Source of the DNA: JASHPR01 sp963844655
GTDB lineage: Bacteria; Actinomycetota; Actinomycetes; Streptosporangiales; Streptosporangiaceae
Reading direction: 5' to 3'
DNA: 64,000 nucleotides
Assembly: GCA_963844655.1 (NCBI GenBank)
Contig: CAWJPA010000007.1
Span: 372,001 to 436,000 of the forward strand
Below, one piece after another: positions 42,275 through 50,399 of the stretch. The notes under the pieces are model-generated. The model was not told where the DNA came from. It did no database searches and saw nothing but the letters and a program-made list of their open reading frames with translations. The position numbers and the translations under genes were made by a program. Numbering within the stretch: position 1 is the first letter of the stretch; each line of letters opens with the position of its first letter.

Positions 42275-43515
42275 GTCTGGCTCCTGTCCGGGCTGGCTAC
42301 CACGCCCTGATCATGCAGGTCACGGACCTCGCTCTCGGGGAGCCCGAGCAGTCCGGTGAGGATCTCCGCGGTGTGTTCGCCGAGCCTCGGGGCGGGCCGG
42401 GCGGTGGGCTGGGCCACGCCGCTGAAGCGCAGCGGGCTGCCCGGCATGAGGTAGTCGCCCACGCCCGGATGGTGTTCCCGCGCGAACATGGGGTTCTCCG
42501 CCGAGCACCGCGGGTCCTCGGTCACGAGCTGGCTGAACGTCTGGTACGGACCCCGGCACGCGCCGGCGTCGCCGAGCAGGCGCCGCACCGTGGCCAGGTC
42601 CCGGCCGGCGAACCACGGCCGCAGGGCCGCGGCGATCTCGTCCCGGGCCCGGAACCGCCCCGCCGCGCCGGTCAGGTCCTCGCCCGTGTCCTCGGCCACC
42701 TTGGCCATGGCCTCGCCGGCGCCGGTCGCCGCGACCAGCGCGCGCCACTGCCGCGAGGTGAGCCCGACGGTCATGACCCGCCGCCCGTCGCTGGTCTCGA
42801 AGTCGAGCCCGAACGCCCCGTACAGGTAGTTGCCGTCCTGGGCGACCTCGCCGCCGAGCTGAGCCTGGGCGATGCGGCCCAGGTTCCCGGTCATGGCCAG
42901 CGCCACGTCGGACAGGGCCAGCTCGACCAGCTGTCCCTGGCCGGTGATCCTGCGGTGCCGCTCGGCGGCCAGGATGGCCAGCGCGACCGTCACGCCGGTG
43001 ATCGCGTCCCAGGCCGGGAACACGCTGTTGACCGGCGCGGCCTGGCCGCGCGGGCCGGTGGCCTCCGGCCAGCCCGCGGCCGCATTGACCGTGTAGTCGA
43101 GCTCGGATGACCCGTCCCGGTTGCCGGTGACCACCACCATGATCAGGTCGGGCCGCGTGGCGGCGAGCTGCTCGTAGGCGAGCCAGCCGCGGGCGGGGAA
43201 GTTGGTGAGGAAGATGCCTCCGCCCTCCCCGGGTGCCGCGATCAGCCGCCGCACGATCTCGCGGCCGCGCGGCGAGGTCAGGTCGGCCTGGATCGAGCGC
43301 TTGTTCTTGTTCAGCCCGGCCCAGAACAGGCTCTGCCCGTCGGCGGCCACCGGCCAGCGGGTGAAGTCGGGCCCGCCGCCGATCTGGTCGAACCGGATCA
43401 CGTCGGCGCCGAGCTGGGCGAGCGTCAGGCCGCCGAGCGGTGCCGCGACGAACGCCGAGCCCTCCACGATCCGCAAACCGGCCAGGATCCCGGGCATCAG
43501 GCCGCTTTCTGTCAT
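42271..43515 (-). CDS. CaiB/BaiF-type (class III) CoA transferase
   Basis: A 414-residue family III CoA-transferase that moves CoA between carboxylic acids by way of an enzyme-bound aspartyl-CoA. The N-terminus LAGLRIVEGSAFVAAPLGGLTLAQ-like pattern, LGADVIRFD, LNKNKRSIQADL and the conserved SVFPAWDAITG are typical. The catalytic aspartate should lie in the stretch near residue 150-180 but I could not fix it with certainty. ATG 43515 follows GGGGAG; longer frames upstream are not homologous. It is translated together with the acyl-CoA dehydrogenase. Confidence 0.9.
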   Translation of the reverse strand: MTESGLMPGILAGLRIVEGSAFVAAPLGGLTLAQLGADVIRFDQIGGGPDFTRWPVAADGQSLFWAGLNKNKRSIQADLTSPRGREIVRRLIAAPGEGGGIFLTNFPARGWLAYEQLAATRPDLIMVVVTGNRDGSSELDYTVNAAAGWPEATGPRGQAAPVNSVFPAWDAITGVTVALAILAAERHRRITGQGQLVELALSDVALAMTGNLGRIAQAQLGGEVAQDGNYLYGAFGLDFETSDGRRVMTVGLTSRQWRALVAATGAGEAMAKVAEDTGEDLTGAAGRFRARDEIAAALRPWFAGRDLATVRRLLGDAGACRGPYQTFSQLVTEDPRCSAENPMFAREHHPGVGDYLMPGSPLRFSGVAQPTARPAPRLGEHTAEILTGLLGLPESEVRDLHDQGVVASPDRSQT

Positions 43516-43566
43516 GCCCCATTCTCCCCGGAGCGCGGCCGCCCGGCCCGCTCCGGGTCCGGCGAG

Positions 43567-43618
43567 TGATCCATGTGAGTTTGCTGCACACCTGACTACA
43601 GCAAACTCACTTGGATCA
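43567..43618. repeat. 52-base near-perfect inverted repeat
   Basis: Arms TGATCCATGTGAGTTTGCTG (43567-43586) and its partner at 43599-43618 match in 19 of 20 positions around a 12-base loop. It lies between the CoA-transferase start and the SGNH hydrolase end, both on the minus strand. No T run follows. It is AT-richer than its surroundings and looks like an inserted palindromic element or a U-less terminator for the gene downstream. Confidence 0.75.
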
Positions 43619-43695
43619 ACCTGTGGGCGGCGCCAGCGTGGCTGGTGGGTTCCCGGAGGTAGAAGCGGCCTGTGGGGTTCGCTTCGGGCGGCGGG

Positions 43696-43790
43696 CGGGA
43701 TGCTTCGGGGTGCCCGGGATGCTGTGGGGCCCGGGATGCTGTTGGGTGCCGGGAGCCGGGAGCGTGGGCGGGGCCGGGGCCGGGGCCGGG
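43696..43790. repeat. G-rich short repeats including GGGGCC units
   Basis: CGGGATGCT begins three imperfect copies of 17-19 bases (from 43696, 43715 and 43732). Then GGGCGGGGCC with further GGGGCC units runs to 43790, directly abutting the stop codon of the SGNH hydrolase. The plus strand has five or more G-runs closely spaced, so a G-quadruplex is possible. Confidence 0.55.
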
Positions 43791-44783
43791 CTAGTAGACG
43801 ATCTGGCTGGGGCTGTAGCCGTATTTGGGGAACGCCCGGGCCAGGCCGTGCGCGATGGCCTCGGCGCGGACCGCGCAGCCGACCGAGTTGTAGTGGATCC
43901 CGTCGCCCAGGAACCAGCTCGGCTGGGCCAGGCCGGCCCAGTTGAGTATGCGCATGTTCGGGTATATGGCCAGGGCCCGGACCAGGTCGTGGTCCCAGGC
44001 CTCCTCGTTGGCCTCGGCCCAGGGGCCGGTGCTCAGCAGGGTCCGGGTGTTGACCCACAGGACCGGCTCACCATGCGCCACGGACATCATCCGCTCGATC
44101 CTGGCCATGAACCCGGGGGTGTCACCGACGGCCACATTCGCGGCGTCGTTGGTGCCGAGGGCGAACACCCAGCAGCCCCGGAAGCCCTCGTCCCACCAGC
44201 GCTGGGCCACGATGTAGCCGTTGAGCTGCCCCGGGAGCTCCTCCACGATCGACCGGCCGCCGGAGGCGTCCATGTGCAGGTGCCGGACGCCGACGTCGGT
44301 GTACTGCGCCGGCAGTTGCTGGGCCGGGTCCGGCAGGTACTGCGGCGTGATGAGGTCCACCGACGTCGAGTCGCCGACGTGCGCCACCGAGCGGCAGGAG
44401 GTGCGCAGCCCCGCGTGCCTGGCCACGGCCCGGGCGTGCGCGCTGGCCCGGGACCGGTGATGTGCCCGCCGGCCCGCCGGGCCGGGGGCCGTGGACTTGG
44501 CGGGCTTCGCCGCGGTCGCTGAGCCATGGGACGGGGGCTTATGGGACGCGGGCTTAGGGGAGGCGGGGCTCTGGGCCGGGCTGGACGAGGGGAGGCCGGA
44601 TGAATTGTCGCTGGCCGCCGACCCGGGCAGGACGCCGGCCACCGACCCGACGATGGCCAGCGCCAGCACCGCGGCCACGCCCGCGACGGCCGCCCAGCCA
44701 CGCGGCCGGGTCAGGCTTCGGCGCCAGTCAGCGGATCGCATCCTTGCGGGCATTTGCCCAGAATTGGCGCGCCAGAAGCGCAT
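43791..44783 (-). CDS. SGNH/GDSL-family hydrolase, membrane anchored
   Basis: About 330 residues: a basic head, a membrane helix (about 30-52), a Pro/Ser/Lys-rich linker to about 120 and an extracellular SGNH domain. Catalytic blocks are GDSTSVD (nucleophile Ser), GTND (block III Asn) and DGIHYNSVG (Asp/His). Such enzymes are esterases or acyltransferases of cell-surface polymers. I prefer ATG 44783 with GGAG six bases before it; ATG 44795 is four codons longer. The 5' region contains a hairpin and a 41-codon upstream frame, which could control translation. Confidence 0.85.
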   Translation of the reverse strand: MRFWRANSGQMPARMRSADWRRSLTRPRGWAAVAGVAAVLALAIVGSVAGVLPGSAASDNSSGLPSSSPAQSPASPKPASHKPPSHGSATAAKPAKSTAPGPAGRRAHHRSRASAHARAVARHAGLRTSCRSVAHVGDSTSVDLITPQYLPDPAQQLPAQYTDVGVRHLHMDASGGRSIVEELPGQLNGYIVAQRWWDEGFRGCWVFALGTNDAANVAVGDTPGFMARIERMMSVAHGEPVLWVNTRTLLSTGPWAEANEEAWDHDLVRALAIYPNMRILNWAGLAQPSWFLGDGIHYNSVGCAVRAEAIAHGLARAFPKYGYSPSQIVY

Positions 44784-44814
44784 CGTGGACTCCATTCGAT
44801 GTGAGGAGGCTCAC

Positions 44815-44849
44815 AGCCGTCCGCAGGCACGAACCTGCGGCAACCGGCT
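44815..44849 (-). promoter_or_regulatory. Two-tier hairpin in the leader of the SGNH hydrolase gene
   Basis: CCGCAGG (44821-44827) and CCTGCGG (44834-44840) form a perfect stem with a 6-base loop, enclosed by AGCCG (44815-44819) and CGGCT (44845-44849). It lies 20-50 bases before the start codon on the minus strand. I could not match it to a known riboswitch. The remaining gap 44850-45039 shows no other gene; a short GTG frame (44811-44936, minus) is possible. Confidence 0.35.
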
Positions 44850-44967
44850 CGGCGAGCAGGGCACCAGCAGAGCCCAGCGACGGGCCCGAGTGAGGCGGTT
44901 AATCTCGGGACCGGACATGCTGACCACGTAGGTCACGCGTCCGTCAGCGACGCGATCGCGCCGCCTA

Positions 44968-44994
44968 AAGAAAAACACCGGTTCCGATCCCGGT
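44968..44994 (-). terminator. Rho-independent terminator-like signal after the SDR gene
   Basis: On the minus strand, ACCGG pairs with CCGGT across eight bases and is followed by GTTTTTCTTT. The stem is short, but the T run is rare for this genome. It lies about 165 bases downstream of the SDR stop. Confidence 0.5.
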
Positions 44995-45039
44995 AATTCC
45001 GCCCGCCACCGATCGTGGCCCCGGTCCTACGCTGGGCCC

Positions 45040-45159
45040 ATGGACCTGCGGGACGCATCATCATGCCGATCTGCCGCGAGATCGACCGGCAGAAGCCGGT
45101 CCCGCCGCGCCGGGGTCCGGTGCGGGCGCCCTAGCCGTCTCGGTCACGGCGCCCGGTGA
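45040..45159 (+). CDS. Doubtful leaderless small frame, 39 residues
   Basis: TACGCT at 45028-45033 is a good -10 box placed for a transcript starting on ATG 45040. The product is Arg/Ser-rich and looks like an out-of-frame sequence after the first seven residues. A shifted frame (from 45064) reads more naturally and ends at 45135, so this may be the remains of a small gene. It stops immediately before the SDR stop. Confidence 0.2.
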   Translation: MDLRDASSCRSAARSTGRSRSRRAGVRCGRPSRLGHGAR

Positions 45160-45942
45160 TCAGCCGAAGGTCCGCGCGCTGGGGTAGCGCTGGCCTCCGT
45201 CCACCGCGACGTTGGCCCCGGTCACCCAGCTGGCCCGGTCCGACAGCAGGAACGCCACGACGTCGGCGACCTCGCCCGGCCGCCCGAGCCGGCCGTGGGG
45301 GAACTCCCTGGACTGGAACTCCCCGAACGGCTCCGGGTTCTCGGCGGCGAAGCGCTCCCAGCTCCCGCCGGGGAACAGGATCGAGCCCGGGCTCACGGCG
45401 TTGACCCGGATCCGGCGCGGCGCGAGCTCCTGGGCCAGGGTCGCGGCCAGGTGGATCTCCGCGGCCTTGGCCGTGGCGTAGGCGGTGCGCGGGGCCGGGC
45501 GCATCCCGGTGATCGAGGCGATGAACACGACCGAGCCGCCGCCCGCCTGCTCAAAGAACGGGGCCACGGCGCGCACCAGGGTGGCCGCATGCCCGGCGTT
45601 CAGCACGAAGCTCGCGGTGAAGTCCTCGGGCCGGGAATCCATGAGGTTGCCCCCGACGGTCCCTCCGGCGTTGGCCACGGCGAGCTCGAGACCGCCCAGG
45701 TCCTCGCCGATGCGCAGCGCCGCCGCCTCCAGCGCCCCGGAGTCGCTGACGTCGGCGGCGGCGGTCGCGACCGGGACGCCATAGGCGCCGAGCCGCGCCG
45801 CCGCGGCGTCCAGCCCGGCCTGATCGCGGGCGATGAGCCCGACCGCGGCGCCCTCCGCGGCCAGGGCCTGCGCGATCGCGAAGCCGAGGCCACGGCTGCC
45901 CCCGGTGATGACAGCGCGCCTGCCCGCCAGCCCTAGGTCCAC
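45160..45942 (-). CDS. Short-chain dehydrogenase/reductase
   Basis: A 260-residue classical SDR. The cofactor motif is GGSRGLG (TGxxxGxG type), followed by ARDQAGLD, which suggests NADP, then NAGG, the catalytic Ser in IASITG, and YATAK (Tyr and Lys). The C-terminus has the common GRPGEVADVVAFLLSD and VTGANVAVDGG. It probably reduces a ketone or oxidises an alcohol; the substrate is unknown. GTG 45942 is preceded by CATGAT six bases upstream, fitting a leaderless start. Longer frames overlap the divergent cupin gene. Confidence 0.9.
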   Translation of the reverse strand: MDLGLAGRRAVITGGSRGLGFAIAQALAAEGAAVGLIARDQAGLDAAAARLGAYGVPVATAAADVSDSGALEAAALRIGEDLGGLELAVANAGGTVGGNLMDSRPEDFTASFVLNAGHAATLVRAVAPFFEQAGGGSVVFIASITGMRPAPRTAYATAKAAEIHLAATLAQELAPRRIRVNAVSPGSILFPGGSWERFAAENPEPFGEFQSREFPHGRLGRPGEVADVVAFLLSDRASWVTGANVAVDGGQRYPSARTFG

Positions 45943-46013
45943 GGCAGGATCATGCCAGACCGGCGCTATGTTGGCCTGGGCGGTCAGGACCGACGGCGGC
46001 AGGAGGCCGGGCG

Positions 46014-46541
46014 ATGAGCGAGGTCGCGCCGGAGGCGCGCGAGGCAGATACCGCGCCGGAGGCGCGCAAGGCAAATACCGTGCCGGAGGCGCGCAAGACA
46101 AAAACCGCCGTCCTCGGGCGCGGCGAAGGGGAGCAGCGCTACTCCGCCCGCGGCAGCGTCATGTTCTTCAAGGCGGTGGCCGAACAGGACGGCGGCGACT
46201 TCTCGCTGATGGAGCGCACGCTGCCGCCGGGCGGGCGCCGCCCGCCGCCGCATCGCCACACCAACTGCTCCGAGGCGTACTTCGTGCTGGACGGGCTGGT
46301 GGCGGTCACGGTCGAGGGTGAGGAGCTATCCGTCGGCCCGGAGGGATTCGTGCTGGTGCCCCGCGGTACCGCGCACACGTTCGGCAACGGCGGTGAGCGC
46401 GTGGCCCGGCTGCTGGTCATCCACGCGCCGGCCATGGATGCCTACTTCGCCGGGCTGCACGACCTGTGGAATCGTGCCGAAGCTCCCACCCCGGATGAGG
46501 AACGCGCGCTCATGGCTCGCTTCGGCATGGAGTCGGCCTAG
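46014..46541 (+). CDS. Cupin-domain protein with N-terminal nonapeptide repeats
   Basis: A 175-residue protein. Residues 5-31 are three repeats of a nine-residue unit like APEARKANT, charged and Ala-rich. A single cupin barrel follows (about 40-140) with PPHRHTNCSEAYFVLDG, where His and Glu positions of cupin motif 1 are visible, and PRGTAHTFGN for motif 2. Metal binding is plausible. The C-terminal helix region ends in ERALMARFGMES. ATG 46014 follows GGAGG. Divergent from the SDR; the enzymatic role is unknown. Confidence 0.85.
   Translation: MSEVAPEAREADTAPEARKANTVPEARKTKTAVLGRGEGEQRYSARGSVMFFKAVAEQDGGDFSLMERTLPPGGRRPPPHRHTNCSEAYFVLDGLVAVTVEGEELSVGPEGFVLVPRGTAHTFGNGGERVARLLVIHAPAMDAYFAGLHDLWNRAEAPTPDEERALMARFGMESA
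46026..46106 (+). repeat. Three tandem 27-base units in the cupin gene
   Basis: Units at 46026-46052, 46053-46079 and 46080-46106 are in frame and code for APEAREADT, APEARKANT and VPEARKTKT. The third copy has drifted most. In-frame expansion lengthens the N-terminal tail without touching the barrel. Confidence 0.85.
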
Positions 46542-46570
46542 CCGGGTTTGGTCAGATAGTCTCCGCAGCC

Positions 46571-48175
46571 ATGGGCATCCGCGCGACCACGGATAGCGCT
46601 CAGCCCTCCGTCCAGCAGGGCGCGGGCGCGCTGGCGGGACGCCACCCGCACCTGGTCGCGGTGGCGGCGCTGACCGCCGTGGCCGCCGCGGGCTACTCGG
46701 TGTTCGCGCTGGTCCTTAACTACACGTTCCAGACTTCGTCCTACGACCTGGTCATCTTCGATCAGGCCGTGCGGTCGTACGCGCACCTCGGACCCGGAAT
46801 ATCAATCATCAAGGGCGTGCACAACGGGTTCGGCCCGAACTTCTCGATTCTCGGTGATCACTGGTCGCCCATCCTCGCGTCGCTGGCCCCGCTGTACTGG
46901 ATCGACAGCAGCCCGCAGGTCCTCCTGATCGCGCAGGCCGTGCTGTTCGCGCTCGCGATCCCGCCGCTGTGGCTGTTCACGCGCCGGGCCTTCGGCGGCG
47001 GGAGCAAGGCCACCATCGCCGCCTACCTGGTCGCCGTGGCCTACGGGCTGAGCTGGCCCATCGCCTCGGCCCTGGCCTTCGACTTCCACGAGGTCGCGTT
47101 CGCCCCGGTGCTGACCGCGGTGGCCCTGGAACGGCTCCAGGCGGGCAGGCTGCGCACCGCGCTGATCGCGCTCGCGGCCCTGCTCCTGGTCAAGGAGGAC
47201 ATGGGCCTGTTCGTGGCCGGGATCGGCGTCTACCTCGCCGTGGCCCGCCCGCGCCAGGTCCCCAGGCAGCTGGTCGTCGGCCTCGCCCTGGTCGCGGTGG
47301 GGGTGGCGGACACGTTCATCGCGACCTACGTGCTGATCCCGGCCCTCGGCGGCCGCTCCAACTACTACTGGGCGTATACCGCCCTCGGGAACAACGTCCC
47401 GCAGGCCATAGGGCACCTGATCACCCACCCGGCCTCGTGGAAGCTGCTCGTCACACCGCGGGTCAAGCTCGATACCACGCTCTGGCTCTTCGGCGCGTTC
47501 TGCTTCCTCTCACTGCGGTCGCCGCTGGCCCTGGCCGTGCTCCCGCTGCTGCTCGAGCGCATGCTGGCCAACCTGTTCCCTTACTGGTGGGTGACGTCGT
47601 ACCAGTACAACGCCTACCTCGTGGTCGTCCTGCTGTGCGCCGCGGTGGACGGCGCCGCCCGGCTCGACCGCGACCTGCTGGGCCGGCGGCGGCCAGAAGC
47701 CGGACCGTCGGGAGAATCCGGCACCCCGCCGCCTTCCGGGCGCCGCTGGACGGTGGCGCTGGTGTCCGCCGCGGCCATGTGCGCGGTCGCGCTGGCCCTG
47801 GTGCCCCGGTTCGCGTTCGGGGCGGCCCTGCACCCGGGCTTCTACCAGCGAGACGCGCAGGAGCGGGCGGCGGCGGCCGCGGCCGCCGCCGTGCCGAGCG
47901 GTGTCACCGTCGAGGCGGTGGACAATCTCGGTCCCCAGATGTCGGCGCGGGACACCGTCCTGCTCTGGGACGGGGACGGGCACACACCCCCGCTAGGCTC
48001 GCCCTGGGTGGTCGCCAACATCAAGCGGCTGCAGTTCACGTTCAGCAGTGTGCGCGAGCAGAGAAAGCGCGTGGCGCTGCTCGAGCGCAGCGGCTACCGG
48101 GTCGTCTTCCAGCGCGACGGATACGTGGTGCTGCACCGCCCGGGCCCAGCAGATCTTAAGGAGTCAGCGGGATGA
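46571..48175 (+). CDS. DUF2079 polytopic membrane protein
   Basis: A 534-residue membrane protein of the DUF2079 family with about nine to ten helices. The first loop carries YDLVIFDQAVRSYAHLGPG and, after GDHWSPILA, the topology common to this family, which is distantly related to GT-C glycosyltransferases. ALAFDFHEVAFAPVLTAVAL is the most typical stretch. The C-terminal 110 residues are extracellular with VVANIKRLQ. The substrate is unknown; the neighbours suggest a role in surface glycans. It is followed by three similar-sized genes on the same strand. Confidence 0.85.
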   Translation: MGIRATTDSAQPSVQQGAGALAGRHPHLVAVAALTAVAAAGYSVFALVLNYTFQTSSYDLVIFDQAVRSYAHLGPGISIIKGVHNGFGPNFSILGDHWSPILASLAPLYWIDSSPQVLLIAQAVLFALAIPPLWLFTRRAFGGGSKATIAAYLVAVAYGLSWPIASALAFDFHEVAFAPVLTAVALERLQAGRLRTALIALAALLLVKEDMGLFVAGIGVYLAVARPRQVPRQLVVGLALVAVGVADTFIATYVLIPALGGRSNYYWAYTALGNNVPQAIGHLITHPASWKLLVTPRVKLDTTLWLFGAFCFLSLRSPLALAVLPLLLERMLANLFPYWWVTSYQYNAYLVVVLLCAAVDGAARLDRDLLGRRRPEAGPSGESGTPPPSGRRWTVALVSAAAMCAVALALVPRFAFGAALHPGFYQRDAQERAAAAAAAAVPSGVTVEAVDNLGPQMSARDTVLLWDGDGHTPPLGSPWVVANIKRLQFTFSSVREQRKRVALLERSGYRVVFQRDGYVVLHRPGPADLKESAG

Positions 48176-48197
48176 GCGTCTTGCCGGAGGCGAGCCA

Positions 48198-50348
48198 ATG
48201 ACTGCCGCCGCCCGGACCAGGATCTCCGGCCCCTCCGCCCCCGAGGTGGCCGACGGCAACGGGACAGCCATACGCGGGGACGCGGCGGGCCGGCTGTTCG
48301 GCCGGCTGACCGTGGTGCCGGCGCTGCTGGCCATGGCCTGGCTGCTGGCCGGGCTGCCGCTGCTGCTCCTGGGCTGGTTCACGCCGGCGGTCATGCTCGT
48401 GGTGTCGGTGCCGCTGGCGATCCTGCTCCTGCTGCTCGGCCTGCGCTGGATTCCCGGCCGGTCGCAGAGCGCGCTGCCGCCGCGGGAACCCGGGCAGGCC
48501 CGCACGCCCTGGTGGGCGGTCATCGCCGTGGTCGCGGTGGCGATCGCGTTCGGCGTCGACCAGCTGATCTACCATTCCCAGTTCATCATCGTGACCCGCG
48601 ATCCGGCCTCCTACATGCAGTTCGGCAACTGGATCGCCGGCCACGGCTCGCTGCCGATCCCGCAGGACCGGGCCGCGTTCGGCGGCACCCACCACGTGCT
48701 GCGCTTCGCCAGCTTTGCTTTCTACCAGGTCGGCACCTCGGTGGTGCCGCAGTTCATGGCTGGGCTGCCGATGGTCCTGGCGGGCGGGTTCTGGATCGGC
48801 GGCATCGCCGTGGCTGCGGCCATGGGCCCGCTGCTCGGGGCGTGCGCGGTGCTCACGTTCGGCGGCCTGGCCGCCCGGCTGGCCGGCCCGCGCTGGGCCC
48901 CGGTGGCCGCGCTCGTGCTCGCGCTCTCGCTGCCCGAGCAGTTCACCAGCCGCTCGACCTACAGCGAGCCGCTGGCCCAGATCCTGTTCCTTGGTGGGCT
49001 CTGCCTGCTCATCGACTCGCTCAACGCCGACGGAGCCGGGGCCAGGCTCATTGCCGCGCTGGCCGGGCTGGCGCTCGGCCTGACCCTGCTGGTGCGCATC
49101 GACGGGGCGGGAGACATCCTCCCGGTGATCCCGTACTGCGGGCTGCTGCTCCTCGGCCGCAGGCCGCAAGCGTTCCCGTTCCTGGGCGGCCTGGTGCTGG
49201 GCGGGCTGTACGGGGCCGTGGACGGGCTGGTCCTGTCCCGGCCCTACCTGGCCAGCATCAAGTCCGTGCTGGTGCCGCTGGTGCTGGTGACCGGTGTCGT
49301 GGTGGTGGCGACCTTGCTGGCCATGGCGCTGCTGTGGCGCAGAGGCGTGCCGAAGGTGCGCGGGGAATGGCTGCCCAACGCCGTCGCCGGGCTGGCGGTC
49401 CTCGTGGTGCTCGGGTTCGCGCTCCGCCCGTACGTGCAGACGGTACGGGCCAGTTCGAGCCGGTTCTTCGAGAGCATCATCGCGGACTATCAGCGGGCCG
49501 ATCACCTGCCGGTCCAGCCCGCCCGGCTGTACTACGAACTCAGCCTGCACTGGGTGTTCTGGTACATCGGGGTGCCCGCGGTGGTGCTCGGCACCCTCGG
49601 GGCGGCGCTGCTGTCCCGCCGCTGCGTGCGCGGTCTCGCGCCGACCTGGACGCTGCCCCTGCTCGTCTTCGCGTTTGGCATCGTCAGGACGCTGTACCAG
49701 CCGTCGATCACCCCGGATCAGCCCTGGGCCAGCCGCAGGCTGGTGCCCACGGTGCTGCCCGGCTTCATTGTGCTGGCGGTGTGGGGGTCAAGCTGGCTGG
49801 TGAACCGGGTCCGGCGGGCCGGCATCGACCGGGTGGTGTACGGCGGCCTCACCGTCCTGTGCGTGGCGGCCCTGATCGTCCCGGCCGCGATCACCACGTT
49901 CGGGCTCGGCGTCAAGTCCGGCGGCCCGGCCGGGATCAGGCTCACCGTGAACGGCCTGGCCGACAAGGTCACGTACGGCGGGCAGATCACGGCGGTCGAC
50001 CGGATGTGCGCGGCGCTGCCGCGCAACGCGTCGGTGGTGTTCGTCCAGGGCGGCGAGGGCGGGGACGCCGACCGGCTGTCCCAGGTGGTCCGCGGGATGT
50101 GCGGCGTCCCGGCCGCGCGCATGCGGCCCGCGCCCGCCGCGGTCATGGACCAGGTCCTGCGCGGCATCGAGCAGGCCGGCCGGCCGGTACTGCTGGCGGG
50201 CGTGCCCGCCAGGCTCACGCCCTACGGAGGCGACGTACGGCAGATCATGCGGCTGCGCAGCACCCAGGACATGAACGCGCTCACCAGCCCGCCGCATCAC
50301 ACCCTGCCGCTGCCGGTCAACGTCTGGATGTCGGAACCGGCGCCCTGA
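48198..50348 (+). CDS. Large polytopic membrane protein, possible GT-C glycosyltransferase
   Basis: A 716-residue protein with roughly thirteen hydrophobic segments and a soluble C-terminal part. After two helices, the first outer loop has TRDPASYMQFGNWIAGHGSL, placed where GT-C enzymes carry an acidic catalytic motif (here RDP). That position and the size suggest a polyprenyl-phosphate-sugar dependent transferase, but I cannot name a family. ATG 48198 has GGAGG eight bases upstream. It lies 22 bases after the DUF2079 gene and close to a GT2 that could make its donor. Confidence 0.75.
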   Translation: MTAAARTRISGPSAPEVADGNGTAIRGDAAGRLFGRLTVVPALLAMAWLLAGLPLLLLGWFTPAVMLVVSVPLAILLLLLGLRWIPGRSQSALPPREPGQARTPWWAVIAVVAVAIAFGVDQLIYHSQFIIVTRDPASYMQFGNWIAGHGSLPIPQDRAAFGGTHHVLRFASFAFYQVGTSVVPQFMAGLPMVLAGGFWIGGIAVAAAMGPLLGACAVLTFGGLAARLAGPRWAPVAALVLALSLPEQFTSRSTYSEPLAQILFLGGLCLLIDSLNADGAGARLIAALAGLALGLTLLVRIDGAGDILPVIPYCGLLLLGRRPQAFPFLGGLVLGGLYGAVDGLVLSRPYLASIKSVLVPLVLVTGVVVVATLLAMALLWRRGVPKVRGEWLPNAVAGLAVLVVLGFALRPYVQTVRASSSRFFESIIADYQRADHLPVQPARLYYELSLHWVFWYIGVPAVVLGTLGAALLSRRCVRGLAPTWTLPLLVFAFGIVRTLYQPSITPDQPWASRRLVPTVLPGFIVLAVWGSSWLVNRVRRAGIDRVVYGGLTVLCVAALIVPAAITTFGLGVKSGGPAGIRLTVNGLADKVTYGGQITAVDRMCAALPRNASVVFVQGGEGGDADRLSQVVRGMCGVPAARMRPAPAAVMDQVLRGIEQAGRPVLLAGVPARLTPYGGDVRQIMRLRSTQDMNALTSPPHHTLPLPVNVWMSEPAP

Positions 50349-50399
50349 CCGCCCGACCCGGATGCTGCAATGCCGGAATCGGTAGTAGTCTCGGCCACC

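Noticed and set aside
44784..45000. c-di-AMP (ydaO) riboswitch before the SGNH gene
   Set aside because: The hairpin position fits, but I could not find the conserved core bases of that class.
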